This document shows, piece by piece, positions 17,341-26,910 of a DNA stretch of 64,000 nt (positions are counted from its first letter, which is position 1; each line of letters begins with the position of its first letter). Under the pieces are notes generated by a model. That model saw nothing but the letters and a program-made list of their open reading frames with translations. It did not search any database and was not told the DNA's origin. Both the position numbers and the translations under genes were made by a program. Origin of the DNA: Actinokineospora sp. NBRC 105648 (GTDB lineage Bacteria; Actinomycetota; Actinomycetes; Mycobacteriales; Pseudonocardiaceae); assembly GCF_030269645.1 (NCBI RefSeq), contig NZ_BSTR01000006.1:1-64000 (forward strand), written 5' to 3'.

Positions 17341-17844
17341 ATGGCCCCGGTGACCGAGCGAGCCGTCCTCGCGGGCGGGTGTTTCTGGGGTGTGCAGGAC
17401 CTGTTCCGCAAGCACCCGGGCGTCGTGTCCACCCGGGTGGGTTACACCGGCGGCGACGTCCCCAACGCCACTTACCGCAACCACCGCGGCCACGCCGAGG
17501 CGATCGAGGTCGTCTTCGACCCGGCCCGGCTGACCTACCGGCAGGTCCTGGCGTTCTTCTTCCAGATCCACGACCCGACGACGCGCGACCGCCAGGGCAA
17601 CGACATCGGCAGCAGCTACCGCTCGGCGATCTTCTACGACACCGACGAGCAGAAGCGGGTCGCCGAGGCGACCATCGCCGAGGTCGACGCCTCGGGCAAG
17701 TGGCCGGGCCCGGTCGTCACCGAGGTCACCGCTGCGGGCGACTTCTGGCTGGCCGAGCCCGAGCACCAGGACTACCTGGAGCGCTACCCGGCCGGGTACA
17801 CCTGCCACTACATCCGGCCCGAGTGGCGGCTCGGCGAGGTCTGA
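17341..17844 (+). CDS. msrA: Peptide-methionine (S)-S-oxide reductase
   Basis: 167 residues from the ATG at 17341, chosen because the MsrA core begins ten residues later. The active-site motif is [11 protein letters not shown] with the nucleophilic Cys at residue 14. The conserved [23 protein letters not shown], and [22 protein letters not shown] blocks are all present, and the C-terminal CHYI region supplies a candidate resolving Cys. It repairs oxidised methionine with thioredoxin in the cytosol. Length matches the family. Confidence 0.96.
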   Translation: MAPVTERAVLAGGCFWGVQDLFRKHPGVVSTRVGYTGGDVPNATYRNHRGHAEAIEVVFDPARLTYRQVLAFFFQIHDPTTRDRQGNDIGSSYRSAIFYDTDEQKRVAEATIAEVDASGKWPGPVVTEVTAAGDFWLAEPEHQDYLERYPAGYTCHYIRPEWRLGEV

Positions 17845-17876
17845 GCGCGGGAACCGGCGGCGTGCCGCTCGGGAGC

Positions 17877-17895
17877 GGTGGTCGAGGCGACCACC
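17877..17895 (+). terminator. Hairpin after msrA
   Basis: An 8-bp stem ggtggtcg/cgaccacc with a 3-base loop lies 33 bases after the msrA stop. Confidence 0.45.
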
Positions 17896-18393
17896 GACCC
17901 GGTCGGCGCGTGGCCGGGTCCAGCGGGCCGTCGGCTCGGCCACTGACCGTGGTGACTGAAGTAGGCGGCTATGGGGGAAATGTCGCACACACAGTCATTT
18001 GGCAGTTGCCGTTGGTAACCACCCGTGGGTACGGTCGGTGGGGCGCCCGAGGGCGCCTGCCCGCCGCGAGCGGGTGTTTCTCGACACCGGTGACCTGACG
18101 GCTGTGGTGGGCGCGGACGACTGAGCCGCGTCCGCTGATCGGGTGCGACGTGCGAACTGGGGAGTTCACGCTGGTGGGGTTCGGTCGGGCCGCGACGGGT
18201 TAGCCGAGGTGGGTCCGGCCGCTCGGCGCGTTCGCCGGGGCCGCGTGATCGACGGCGGGGTCGACCGGTGTCCGGTCGATACCGCACGTGGAGAGCTTTT
18301 CCTGGCGCAGCAGTCGACTCGGGGTCGATGGTCCCTTGTGGACAATCGACCGGACCGTCACCGGTGCTGCCGACGGAAGAAGGAGATCTCCAG
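17896..18393. other. Long intergenic region upstream of the I36-like gene
   Basis: About 500 bases without a credible gene. A strong AAGGAGA ribosome binding site at its right end serves the GTG at 18394. The rest should hold the promoter of that gene; no RNA gene or clear operator was recognised. Confidence 0.4.
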
Positions 18394-18966
18394 GTGAAGA
18401 GGCTTTTTCGAACGGCGTCCGTGCTGGTCGCGGCGGTCGCGGCGCTGGTCGCCGGGAGCGTGGCGGCCCAGGCCGAGGCGACCGGCGCGGACCGGTTCGC
18501 CGCCCAGGGCAGGGCCGCCGGGCTGACCGCGGACCAGTCGGCCTGGTTGCGGGCCGAGGTCGACCACACGATCGCTGTGCTCGGCGGCAAGCAGGTCGGG
18601 CTCAACAAGGTCGACGTGGACGGGGCGGCGCAGGTGTCCATCGCGTTGCCGGGTGAGGCGCACCCGCGGGACTTCGCCGCCACCCGCGGCGCAGCGGCTG
18701 TCGTGGCGGCGTGCTCGCCGCGCGCCGCCTACGGGTACTTCTGCGCCTACTCGGACACGAACCTGCAGGGCAGCCAGATCGCCATGTACTCGTGCCGCCA
18801 GTACGAGATCCCGTGGGTCAGCGTCGGTTCGTGGCACAACAACCAGACCAGGGGCACGGTGGCCAAGTTCATGGTCCCGGAGGGGCCGGTCGTCCAGACC
18901 TCGGTGGCCCCGTCCGACGACTGGCTCTACGACTGGCAGCCGATCAAGTGGGTGCGCAACTGCTGA
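18394..18966 (+). CDS. Secreted peptidase-inhibitor I36-like (beta/gamma-crystallin fold) protein
   Basis: 190 residues from a GTG behind AAGGAGA. A signal peptide (KRLFRTASVLVAAVAALVAG) is followed by a ~90-residue pro-region. The C-terminal domain, YFCAYSDTNLQGSQIAMYSC, then PWVSVGSWHNNQTRGT, carries the 'lY.d.nf.G' and 'SW.NNqt.g' patterns of Streptomyces I36-type metalloprotease inhibitors such as SMPI. Cys residues suggest disulphides. Possible target: the actinomycete's own extracellular metalloproteases (compare the M6 enzyme in this window); this pairing is inference. Confidence 0.72.
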   Translation: MKRLFRTASVLVAAVAALVAGSVAAQAEATGADRFAAQGRAAGLTADQSAWLRAEVDHTIAVLGGKQVGLNKVDVDGAAQVSIALPGEAHPRDFAATRGAAAVVAACSPRAAYGYFCAYSDTNLQGSQIAMYSCRQYEIPWVSVGSWHNNQTRGTVAKFMVPEGPVVQTSVAPSDDWLYDWQPIKWVRNC

Positions 18967-18978
18967 CGGCCTGAGCCG

Positions 18979-19024
18979 GGCGGTGCCGGGTGCGGCGGGA
19001 CAGTCCGCCGCACCCGGCACCGCC
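18979..19024 (+). terminator. 20-bp perfect hairpin terminator
   Basis: ggcggtgccgggtgcggcgg (18979-18998) pairs perfectly with 19005-19024 across a 6-base loop, 12 bases after the I36-like stop codon and facing the convergent MATE gene. Confidence 0.8.
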
Positions 19025-19122
19025 GCGCCCGCGGTCGTCTCAAGTGGACCAATCGGTCTGGACATCCCGTCCTGCCAACCGATCTCGGCCGCGGTGAGCC
19101 GCCGGCGGATCCGGTCCCGGGC

Positions 19123-20568
19123 TCAGGCCTCGGCGTGCTCCAGCACCTCCTCGGCGCGTTCCGGGCTGCCCTCGGCGAGGCCCTGGTCGATCGCGCGGCG
19201 GGAGGTGAGCCACAGCAGGACCCCGACGAGGAACACGATGACCTCGGTGACGGTCAGCGCCCAGATGATGCCCGCGAGGCCGAACCAGACGTTGCCCAGC
19301 AGCACGATCGGGATGAACAGGACACCCTGGGACACCGACATCACGATCGCCGCCACCGACCGGCCGGTCGCCTGCAACAGCGAGGTGATCAGGCCGGTGA
19401 AGCCGTTCACCACCATGGCCACGAGTTGGGCGGTGAGGATGGTGACACCGATCGCGAGGACCGAGTGGTCCGCCGAGAACGCGGTGAACACCTGCTCGCG
19501 GAACAGGAACACCGTCGTCGAGAAGACCAGGACGATGCCGCCGACGGTGATCGCGGAGACGCGCAGCGCCGAGGTGAGGCGGTCCCGGTCGCCCTTGCCG
19601 TAGGAGTAGGCGAGCAGCGGCAGCACGCCGATCGTGACGCCCATGACCAGGAACTCCGGGATCTGCGCGATGCGGACCGCGATGCCCATGGCGGCCAGGG
19701 CGTTGTCGCCGTAGGCGACCGCGAGGTTGTTGAGCACCAGCGAGGTGACGATGAGGAACGAGGACTGGAGCAGCTCGCCGACGCCGACGCCGAAGACCGG
19801 CTTGATGACGTCGGGCGCGAGCGTGAACCAGCGCGGCGCGAGGCTCACGTGCTCGCTGTGCCGGTGCAGCCACCAGGCGAAGTAGGCGACGACGCCGAGG
19901 TTCGACAGGCCCATCGCCAGCGCCGCGCCCGCGACGCCCCAGTGCAGCACCAGGATGAACAGCACGTCGAACACGACGTTCGCGATCGTGGACGCGATGA
20001 GCCCGACCATCACCTGGCGCGCGGCGCCCTCCGCCCGCACGATCTGCTCGAGGCAGAACGACGCGGCGAGCACGGGCACGAAGGCGAGCATGACGCCGAT
20101 GTAGGCGCTGGTCGCGGGTGCGGCGGCGGCGTCCGCGCCGAGCAGCGACACGAGCGGGTCCAGCAGGAGCAGCCCGGCGCCGCCGAACACGGCCCCGGCG
20201 ATCACCGAGCCCCAGACGGCGAACGACGAGACGTGCTTGATCTCGTCGGCGCGCGCGGGATCGCGCTCGGCGGCGCCGAGCAGTCGGGAGATCAGCGCCC
20301 CGCCGCCGACGCCGAACACGCCGCCGACCGCCATGACCAGGCCGAGGATCGGGGCGCCGAGGGTGATCGCGGCGAGCAGCGCGGTGTCGTGCAGCGAGCC
20401 GATGAAGCCCGCGTTGACGAGGTTGTAGACGGCGCCGACGATCATCGCGGCGGCCATCGGCACGCACAGGTGGATCAGGGCGCGGATGATCGGCGCGGCC
20501 GAGAGGTACCAGCGGTTGGTGCCGACGGCGTCCGCTTTCACCGGGGTTTCGAGGTTCGTGGTGCTCAT
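19123..20568 (-). CDS. MATE-family multidrug efflux transporter
   Basis: 481 residues from the ATG at 20568, which has AGGAG at the right distance; longer in-frame starts lack it. Twelve hydrophobic segments in two homologous halves are visible, with MATE features such as PMAAAMIVGAVYNLVNAGFIG, GGVFGVGGGALISRLLG, and GVGELLQSSFLIV at the start of the second half. It exports organic cations or drugs with Na+ or H+. The MarR gene lies 92 bases upstream on the same strand, so the two form a self-regulated efflux operon. Confidence 0.92.
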   Translation of the reverse strand: MSTTNLETPVKADAVGTNRWYLSAAPIIRALIHLCVPMAAAMIVGAVYNLVNAGFIGSLHDTALLAAITLGAPILGLVMAVGGVFGVGGGALISRLLGAAERDPARADEIKHVSSFAVWGSVIAGAVFGGAGLLLLDPLVSLLGADAAAAPATSAYIGVMLAFVPVLAASFCLEQIVRAEGAARQVMVGLIASTIANVVFDVLFILVLHWGVAGAALAMGLSNLGVVAYFAWWLHRHSEHVSLAPRWFTLAPDVIKPVFGVGVGELLQSSFLIVTSLVLNNLAVAYGDNALAAMGIAVRIAQIPEFLVMGVTIGVLPLLAYSYGKGDRDRLTSALRVSAITVGGIVLVFSTTVFLFREQVFTAFSADHSVLAIGVTILTAQLVAMVVNGFTGLITSLLQATGRSVAAIVMSVSQGVLFIPIVLLGNVWFGLAGIIWALTVTEVIVFLVGVLLWLTSRRAIDQGLAEGSPERAEEVLEHAEA

Positions 20569-20660
20569 GGCTGCTCCTTCTCCGGGCAGGTTCGAGCGCG
20601 CGCCGGCGAACGCCGGCACGGCGAGGGGTGTCTCAGGGGGCGCGGCTGGCCGCGCGGTGG

Positions 20661-21101
20661 TTACGGTCTGGTCGGTTGCGCCAGTTCCGCGGTGATCTTC
20701 GTGAGCAGGGCGTGCAGCGTGGCCCGCTCGTCCTCGTCCAGCGGGGCGAGGATCTTCTCGTCGGTGGCCGCCATCGCGGGGTCGAACCCGGCGATGAGCT
20801 CGACGCCCGCCTGCGTCGCGTAGACGCGCTTGCTGCGCTCGTCGCCGGGCTCAGTGCGCCGCTCGACGAGACCCCGGCGCTCGAGCCCCTGCAGCAGGCT
20901 CGAGACGCTCGCGGCGCTCGTGCGGGTCATCTGCGCGATGTCGCGCTGGATCGCACCGGGGTGGTCGACCAGGTAGCCGAGCGTGAACCCCTGCTCGAAG
21001 CTGAGCTCGCGCTCCCGGACCCAGTCCTCGGCGGCCTTGCGCTGGGCCCACATGATCCAGCGGACCAGTTCGAGGGCGGTGCTGAGCTTCGGTGCGTCCA
21101 T
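20661..21101 (-). CDS. MarR-family transcriptional regulator
   Basis: 146 residues; the ATG at 21101 is preferred because the next in-frame start lies inside the operator-like repeat. The winged helix is clear: GAIQRDIAQMTRTSAASVSSLLQGLERRGLVERRTEPGD with the wing ERSKRVYAT. N- and C-terminal helices form the dimer interface. It presumably represses itself and the MATE pump and is released by the pumped compound. Confidence 0.92.
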   Translation of the reverse strand: MDAPKLSTALELVRWIMWAQRKAAEDWVRERELSFEQGFTLGYLVDHPGAIQRDIAQMTRTSAASVSSLLQGLERRGLVERRTEPGDERSKRVYATQAGVELIAGFDPAMAATDEKILAPLDEDERATLHALLTKITAELAQPTRP

Positions 21102-21105
21102 GCTG

Positions 21106-21128
21106 AGAACTCTAACTGTAAGGGTTCT
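21106..21128. promoter_or_regulatory. Probable MarR operator
   Basis: agaactct (21106-21113) and agggttct (21121-21128) form an 8+8 palindrome with a 7-base spacer and one mismatch, five bases before the MarR start codon and overlapping two direct tctaactgt copies. The position and low GC content fit autoregulation. Confidence 0.6.
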
Positions 21129-21207
21129 AACTGTCAACGATCGAACTGGTTGCCGGCCGCGCCTGAGCCCGGCCGGGGTGTCGTTGGCCAGCGGTAATGT
21201 CCTCGCC

Positions 21208-23202
21208 GTGAACGCGCAGGAACGGATCCAAGAGCTCGCCGACCGGGTGGTGGTGCTCCGCGACGCCTACTACCGGGGCTCGCCGCTGGTGGCCGACGCC
21301 GAGTACGACGCGGTCGAGGACGAGCTGCGGGGGCTGATCGCGGCCAACCCGGGGCTGGCGCCGGACCCGAACCCGCTGGACCAGGTCGGCGCGCCCGCGG
21401 TGCTGCATGCCCCGGTGCGGCACTCGCGGCCGATGCTCTCGTTGGAGAAGGCGACCACGCCCGAGCAGGTCACGGCGTTCTTCGCGCGTTTCCCCGGGCA
21501 GTCGGTGGTGGTGATGCCGAAGCTGGACGGGCTGTCGCTGGCGCTGGTCTACGAGGACGGACGGCTGGCCCGGGCGGTCACCCGCGGTGACGGCACCACC
21601 GGCGACGACGTCACCCCGCTGGTACGGGCGCTGGCCGACGGCGTGCCGGAGCGGGTCGACGCGCCGGGCCGGGTGGAGGTGCGCGGCGAGGCGGTGATGC
21701 TGCGCTCGACCTTCGCCGCCTACAACGCGGCGCACCCGGACAAGCCGCTGATCAACCCGCGCAACGCCGCCGCGGGCACCCTGCGGGCCAAGGACCCGGC
21801 CACGGTCGCGGGCCGCGAGCTGTTCTTCTTCGCCTTCGACCTCGACACCGCTGAGGCCGACACCGCCGACGCGGACTTGGAGCGGGGGTTGCGCGCGCTC
21901 GGGTTCAGCGTCGCCGACATGCGGCACTGCGCCGACGCGGCGGCCGCGCACGAGGTGATCACCGCGATCGAGACCGGGCGCGCCGGGCTGGACTACGACC
22001 TCGACGGCGCGGTGCTGCGGCTGGCCGACCGGGTCGCCTACGCCGCGGCCGGGACCCGGTCGAGCTCGCCGCGCGGGGCGCTGGCGTTCAAGTTCGCCGC
22101 CGAGGAGCGCACCACCGTGCTGGCGGACGTGGTCTGGGACGTCGGCAAGACCGGCAAGATCGCCCCGGTCGCGCACCTGGAGCCGGTGTTCGTCGGCGGC
22201 ACCACGGTCACCAAGGCCACCCTGGCCAACCAGGAGGTGATCAAGGCCCGGGGCATCCGGATCGGCGACGTGGTCCTGGTCCGCCGGGCGGGCGACGTGA
22301 TCCCGTTCGTCGCCGGGGTGCTCGACGAGTCCGCGCGCACCGGCGCGGAGCGGGAGATCGTGCCGCCGGTGGTGTGCCCGTCGTGCGGCCAGGCGGTGGT
22401 CGAGCAGGGCAACAGCCGGGAGCTGTTCTGCGTCAACCTCGGCTGCCCCGCGCAGACCGTGCGGCGGCTGGTGCACTGGGCCTCGCGGGCCGCGGCCGAC
22501 ATCGAGGCGGTCGGTCCGGTGTGGATCGAGCGGCTGGCCGAGGCGGGCCTGCTCGAGCAGCCGTCGGACTTCTACGCCCTGACCAGGGAGCAGCTGCTGG
22601 AGTTCGACCGGGTGGGCGAGGTCTCGGCCACCCGCATGGTCGACTCGATCGCGGCGAGCCGCGGCGTGGGGCTGCGCCGCGCGCTGATCGGGCTGGCGAT
22701 CCCGAACGCCTCCGAGGGCACCGCCACCCGGCTGTGCCGCGCGGGGTTCGGGTCGCTGGAGGAGGTCGCCGACGCGGGGGAGGACCGTCTGGTCGAGGTG
22801 GAGGACATCGGCCCGAAGGTGGCGGCGTCGCTGCTCGAGCACCTGGGCAGGTTGCGCCCGGAGCTCGAGCGCCTGCGCGACCGCGGGGTGTCGCTGGACG
22901 TGCGCGCGGAGGACCTGCCGCCGGTGGTCGCCTCGGACGCGCCGCTGGCGGGCAAGACGGTGGTGGTCACCGGGGCGATCAACGACCCCCGCTCGGGCGA
23001 GAAGGTCCCCAGGCCGACGTTCCAGCGGCTCTGCGAGAAGGCCGGGGCGACGACCGCGTCCTCGGTCTCGGCCAACACCGACCTGCTCATCACCGGCGCC
23101 GACGTCGGCGCGAGCAAGCTGACCAAGGCCGAGAAGCTCGGCGTCGAGGTGGTGGACCAGGGCGAGATCTGGCAGCGGCTGATCGCGGCCAAGATCGTGT
23201 GA
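21208..23202 (+). CDS. ligA: NAD-dependent DNA ligase (LigA-type)
   Basis: 664 residues from a GTG at 21208 (NAQERIQELADRVVVLRDAYYRG). Domain order: Ia/NAD-binding, nucleotidyltransferase with the AMP-accepting Lys in MPKLDGLSLALVY, OB fold, four-Cys zinc finger (CPSCG...CVNLGCPAQ), helix-hairpin-helix and C-terminal BRCT (LAGKTVVVTGAINDPRSG). Length is normal. It seals nicks using NAD+. The N-terminal sequence is somewhat divergent from the main actinobacterial replicative enzyme (PRNAAAGTLRAKDPATVAGRELFFFAF region), so it may be the second, non-essential LigA paralogue found in some actinomycetes. That is an open point. Confidence 0.9.
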   Translation: MNAQERIQELADRVVVLRDAYYRGSPLVADAEYDAVEDELRGLIAANPGLAPDPNPLDQVGAPAVLHAPVRHSRPMLSLEKATTPEQVTAFFARFPGQSVVVMPKLDGLSLALVYEDGRLARAVTRGDGTTGDDVTPLVRALADGVPERVDAPGRVEVRGEAVMLRSTFAAYNAAHPDKPLINPRNAAAGTLRAKDPATVAGRELFFFAFDLDTAEADTADADLERGLRALGFSVADMRHCADAAAAHEVITAIETGRAGLDYDLDGAVLRLADRVAYAAAGTRSSSPRGALAFKFAAEERTTVLADVVWDVGKTGKIAPVAHLEPVFVGGTTVTKATLANQEVIKARGIRIGDVVLVRRAGDVIPFVAGVLDESARTGAEREIVPPVVCPSCGQAVVEQGNSRELFCVNLGCPAQTVRRLVHWASRAAADIEAVGPVWIERLAEAGLLEQPSDFYALTREQLLEFDRVGEVSATRMVDSIAASRGVGLRRALIGLAIPNASEGTATRLCRAGFGSLEEVADAGEDRLVEVEDIGPKVAASLLEHLGRLRPELERLRDRGVSLDVRAEDLPPVVASDAPLAGKTVVVTGAINDPRSGEKVPRPTFQRLCEKAGATTASSVSANTDLLITGADVGASKLTKAEKLGVEVVDQGEIWQRLIAAKIV

Positions 23203-23653
23203 GGGGTCTCCCGCCGCGGTGACCACTTGGGTGTGACCCCGGTGCGTCGGTCGTGGACCCGCGCCGGGCGGTCCACACCAGACGGGGTGTCGCGGACCGA
23301 CCGACCCCGCGGGGCTCGGCCTGGGCCCACCCCGCCGCCCGCTCCCGGTTGCCCGGCCGCCGATCGCGCCGGACTTCTGATACCGCAATTCCGACAGAGT
23401 GGCGAGTTCCGGTAAATGGGGACAACAGGGTGTCACCGGATTAGCGGTTCTACCGCCGATCGGCGGCAATTGCCCGCGCCGTCTTCACTCGCTCGGACCA
23501 TGGGTCGCTCGCCGCCGGTTGATATCCTTTCCTATTCGCCGGAATCGCAGGTCACGGTTGTGCCCGGTCGGCGAGTATCAGGTATTTGGTGATGGCCTCG
23601 CGGCAGCAATCTGCTTACAGTGAAACCGACGCCGCCGTCCACAGGGGGAGCGA
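23203..23653. promoter_or_regulatory. Upstream region of the SARP gene
   Basis: About 450 non-coding bases. It holds a 14-bp perfect palindrome ccgccgatcggcgg (23453-23466) ~190 bases before the SARP start, and a relatively AT-rich run near 23520-23600 likely to include the promoter. The palindrome is a plausible operator; no factor can be assigned. Confidence 0.4.
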
Positions 23654-26602
23654 GTGAGCCCGAGCCAGGGGGTGCCCGCCGCGGTGCCGGACTACCGGAT
23701 CCTGGGTCCGCTTGAGGTCGGCACGGGCGCGACCACCCGGCTGCGGGTGGCGCCGGGGCGACAGCAGGTGGTCCTGGGCGCGCTGCTGCTGGAGCCGAAC
23801 CGGGTCGTCAGCATCGCGCAACTGGTCGACACCGTCTGGTACGAGGACCCGCCCGCGACCGCGCGCACCCAGGTGCAGATCTGCGTGTCCTCGCTGCGCG
23901 CGAAATTGGCCGAGGCCGAGTGCGGGGCGACCATCATCACCCGTTCGCCGGGCTATCTCCTGCGCGTCGAGGAGGACCGGGTCGACCACCACCGGTTCGT
24001 CGTGCTGGTTTCCGAGGCGACCGCGTTGACCGCCGCGGCGAAATGGGCGGAGGCGGCCGCGGTGCTGCGGTCGGCCGACGCGCTGTGGCGGGGGCCCGCG
24101 CTGTCCGGGATCCCCAGCCGCATCCTGCAGGTCCGGGCGGGCCAGCTCGACGAGAGCAGGCTCAACGCCGTCGAGTCGCGGTTCGACCTGGAGCTGCGCC
24201 TGGGCCGGCACCACCAGCTCGTCGGCGAGGTCGCCGCGCTGCTCAACGAGCACCCGCTGCGCGAGCGCGCCCGCGGCCAGCTGATGCTCGCGCTGCACCG
24301 CGCGGGCCGCCAGAGCGAGGCGCTGCGGGTCTACCGCGACGGTCGCGAGCTGCTGGTGGAGCAGTTCGGCCTGGAGCCGGGCGACGAGCTCCGCAGGCTG
24401 GAGCGGGCCATCCTGGCCGACGACGACACCCTGCGCGTCGTCCCGGTCGGCCGGACCGTGTCCACCCGGGACGGCGCCGTGCGGATCGGCGTCCGGGTCG
24501 TCGACCCCGCCGAGTCCGCCGACCCCGCCGGGTCCGACCGGGACACCGCCGCGCCCGCGGCGGCCACACCGGACCGCGCGGTGCCCGCGGAGGTGCCGCT
24601 GCAGCTGCCCGGGGACATCGCCGACTTCGCCGGGCGCGCCGACCTGGTCGCGCGCACCGAGGGGCTGCTGCTGGCCGGCGCGGGCCGCGCGGCCACCCGG
24701 GTGGTCGTGCTGCTCGGCAAGCCCGGCATCGGCAAGTCCGCGCTCGCGGTGCACGTGGCCCACCGGCTGCCCGCCGCCGACTTCCCCGACGGGCAGCTCT
24801 ACTGCGACCTCGGCGGGACCCGGGCCCGCGCGGTCGGCCCGGCCGAGGTGCTGGGCCGGTTCCTGCGCGCGCTGGGCGTGGCGGGCTCGTCGGTGCCCGA
24901 CGCGCTCGACGAGCGCGCCGAGATGTACCGCAGCCTGCTCGCCCGCCGCCGGATGATCGTCCTGCTCGACGACGCCGCGGCCGAGACCCAGGTGCAGAAC
25001 CTGTTGCCGGGCACCAGCGGCTGCGTCGTGCTGATCACCAGCCGGGCCCGGCTCACCGGGCTGGCCGGTGCCCGGCTGGTCGACGTGGAGGTGATGGACC
25101 CCGCCCAGGCCCACCGGCTGCTGACCACGGTGGTCGGTCAGGAGCGCGTCGACGCCGAGCCGGTGGCCGCCGCCGAGCTGATCGAGGTGGCCAGCGGGCT
25201 GCCGCTGGCGCTGCGCATCCTGGCCGCCCGGCTGGCCGCGCGGCCGAGCCGCTCGCTGGGCTGGATGGTGCGGCGGCTGGTCGACGAGCACCGCAGGCTC
25301 GACGAGCTGGCCCACGGCGACCTGGCCGTGCGGGCGAGCGTGGCGCTGAGCTACGACAGCCTGCCGCCCGACGCCCGCAGGCTGGTGCGCAGGCTCAGCG
25401 TGCTCGACGTGACGAGCTTCCCGGTGTGGGTGGCCGCCGCGCTGCTCGACGACGACTCCCCGCGCACCGCCGACCTGCTGGAGCTGCTGGTCGACGAGCA
25501 GATGCTGGAGGCGGCCGAGGACGCTGGCGGGCTGCGCTACCGGTTCCACAACCTGATCCGGCTCTTCGCCCGGGAACGCCTGGAGGCCACCGAGACCCAG
25601 GGCGAGCGCCGCCGCGCGGTCAGCCGGGTCGCCGACGGCTGGCTCGCCCTCGCGGGCGCGGCGCACCGGCGCGTCTACGGTGGCGACTACGCGATCCTGC
25701 GCGGCGTCGAGCCGCGCTGGGTGCCCGCGCCGGAGTACCTCGACCAGGTGCGCGCCGATCCGTTGGGGTGGCTGGAATCCGAGCGCGCGACGCTGTGCGC
25801 GGCGGTGGAGCTGACGGCGGCCGCCGGGCTCGACGAGACCTGCTGCGAGCTGGCGATCACCCTGGTGACCCTGTTCGAGTCCGGCTGCCACTTCGAGGAC
25901 TGGGAGCACACGCACCGGCGCGCGCTGGAGGTGGCCGAGGCGGCGGGCAACCGGCGCGGGCTCGCCGTGCTGCGCTGCTCGCTGGCCTCGCTGCACCTGA
26001 GCCGGGGCAGGCTCTCGGCGGCCCAGGAGCTGCTGGAGCCGGTGCTGGTGGAGTTCACCGACCTGCGCGACGTGCACGGCCAGGCCATGGCCCGCCGGAA
26101 CCTGGCGCTGGTCGACCACCTGCGCGGCGACCTCGACCCGGCGCTGATGGGCTACCGGGTGGCGCTGGGCCAGTTCCGCGCCGCGGGCGACCCGGTCGGC
26201 CAGGCGCACGTGCTCTGCCAGATCGCCCAGCTCGATCTCGACGCCGAGCAGCTGCCCGACGCGGAGGCGAACCTGTTGGCGGCGCTGGAGATCTGCGGCC
26301 GGGTCGGCAGCGGGCGGGTCGAGGTGCAGGTGCGCTACCGGTTGAGCGGGCTGCTGGTCGCGCAGGGCCACTTCGACCAGGCGGACGCGGAGCTGGCCGA
26401 GGTGCTGGCCGCCGTGCGGTCCACCGGGGACGTGGTCGGCGAGGGCCGGGTGCTGCACCGGCTGGGGACGGTCAAGGCGCTGCTGGGGCGGACCGACGAG
26501 GCGGTCGCCGTGCTCACCGACGCACTGGCGCTGCGGGAGCGGACGATGGATCTCAGCGGTGCGGCCGAGATCCGCAAGGAGCTGGCCAAGCTCACCGGGT
26601 GA
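23654..26602 (+). CDS. AfsR/SARP-family regulator with NB-ARC and TPR domains
   Basis: 982 residues from a GTG behind AGGGGGAG. Residues ~14-105 are the OmpR-like winged helix (YRILGPLEVGTG... LLLEPNRVVSIAQLVDTVW... VSSLRAKL... ITRSPGYLLRV). Residues ~110-255 are the BTAD domain (HPLRERARGQLMLALHRAGRQSEALRVY is diagnostic). Residues ~320-640 are an NB-ARC ATPase with Walker A GKPGIGKSALAV and Walker B-like MIVLLDDAA. The rest is TPR-like helices. Such proteins activate antibiotic clusters by binding heptameric direct repeats upstream of target promoters. It is the leftmost gene that plausibly belongs to the peptide cluster and is the best candidate pathway activator. Confidence 0.92.
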   Translation: MSPSQGVPAAVPDYRILGPLEVGTGATTRLRVAPGRQQVVLGALLLEPNRVVSIAQLVDTVWYEDPPATARTQVQICVSSLRAKLAEAECGATIITRSPGYLLRVEEDRVDHHRFVVLVSEATALTAAAKWAEAAAVLRSADALWRGPALSGIPSRILQVRAGQLDESRLNAVESRFDLELRLGRHHQLVGEVAALLNEHPLRERARGQLMLALHRAGRQSEALRVYRDGRELLVEQFGLEPGDELRRLERAILADDDTLRVVPVGRTVSTRDGAVRIGVRVVDPAESADPAGSDRDTAAPAAATPDRAVPAEVPLQLPGDIADFAGRADLVARTEGLLLAGAGRAATRVVVLLGKPGIGKSALAVHVAHRLPAADFPDGQLYCDLGGTRARAVGPAEVLGRFLRALGVAGSSVPDALDERAEMYRSLLARRRMIVLLDDAAAETQVQNLLPGTSGCVVLITSRARLTGLAGARLVDVEVMDPAQAHRLLTTVVGQERVDAEPVAAAELIEVASGLPLALRILAARLAARPSRSLGWMVRRLVDEHRRLDELAHGDLAVRASVALSYDSLPPDARRLVRRLSVLDVTSFPVWVAAALLDDDSPRTADLLELLVDEQMLEAAEDAGGLRYRFHNLIRLFARERLEATETQGERRRAVSRVADGWLALAGAAHRRVYGGDYAILRGVEPRWVPAPEYLDQVRADPLGWLESERATLCAAVELTAAAGLDETCCELAITLVTLFESGCHFEDWEHTHRRALEVAEAAGNRRGLAVLRCSLASLHLSRGRLSAAQELLEPVLVEFTDLRDVHGQAMARRNLALVDHLRGDLDPALMGYRVALGQFRAAGDPVGQAHVLCQIAQLDLDAEQLPDAEANLLAALEICGRVGSGRVEVQVRYRLSGLLVAQGHFDQADAELAEVLAAVRSTGDVVGEGRVLHRLGTVKALLGRTDEAVAVLTDALALRERTMDLSGAAEIRKELAKLTG

Positions 26603-26617
26603 GCCCGCGGTGGCGGC

Positions 26618-26716
26618 TCAGCCGCCCCACGGGGTGTCGCCGAGGTTGGTCCGGGCGGCGCCCCGGCCGATGGCGGTGACTGCGGTGCCGGTGGTGAGCG
26701 CGGTGGTGGCGGTCAT
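26618..26716 (-). CDS. 32-residue peptide ORF between the two regulators
   Basis: On the minus strand an ATG at 26716 with AGGGGA about 7 bases upstream opens 32 codons and stops at 26618, 15 bases from the convergent SARP stop. The peptide begins MTATTALTTGTAVTAIG and ends TNLGDTPWGG, i.e. a Thr/Ala-rich front and a compact Gly/Trp tail. Codon third positions are strongly G/C. A TTGGCA-N16-GAATAC pair further upstream could be a promoter. It sits between two NB-ARC regulators, so a signalling or RiPP-like peptide is conceivable. No modifying enzyme is adjacent and I recognise no family. Confidence 0.4.
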   Translation of the reverse strand: MTATTALTTGTAVTAIGRGAARTNLGDTPWGG

Positions 26717-26910
26717 CGGATTCCCCTTTTCCCCGGGTCGGTATTCGCTGTCCGACCGTCTGTGCCAACAGTAGAAACGCCCGGCATCGCGGCGTTATCG
26801 CCAATGCGGCGGGCGCGGGCCCGCCCGCTTGGTCACGCGATAACGGGGTGATAAGCGCGTGCTGATGCTGGAGACACGGGGCGCCGCGACCTGGTTCGGC
26901 GTGGGAGAAC

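Noticed and set aside
17896-18393. Gene in the long gap before the I36-like protein
   Set aside because: Frames present have poor third-position bias and no ribosome binding site other than that of the downstream gene.
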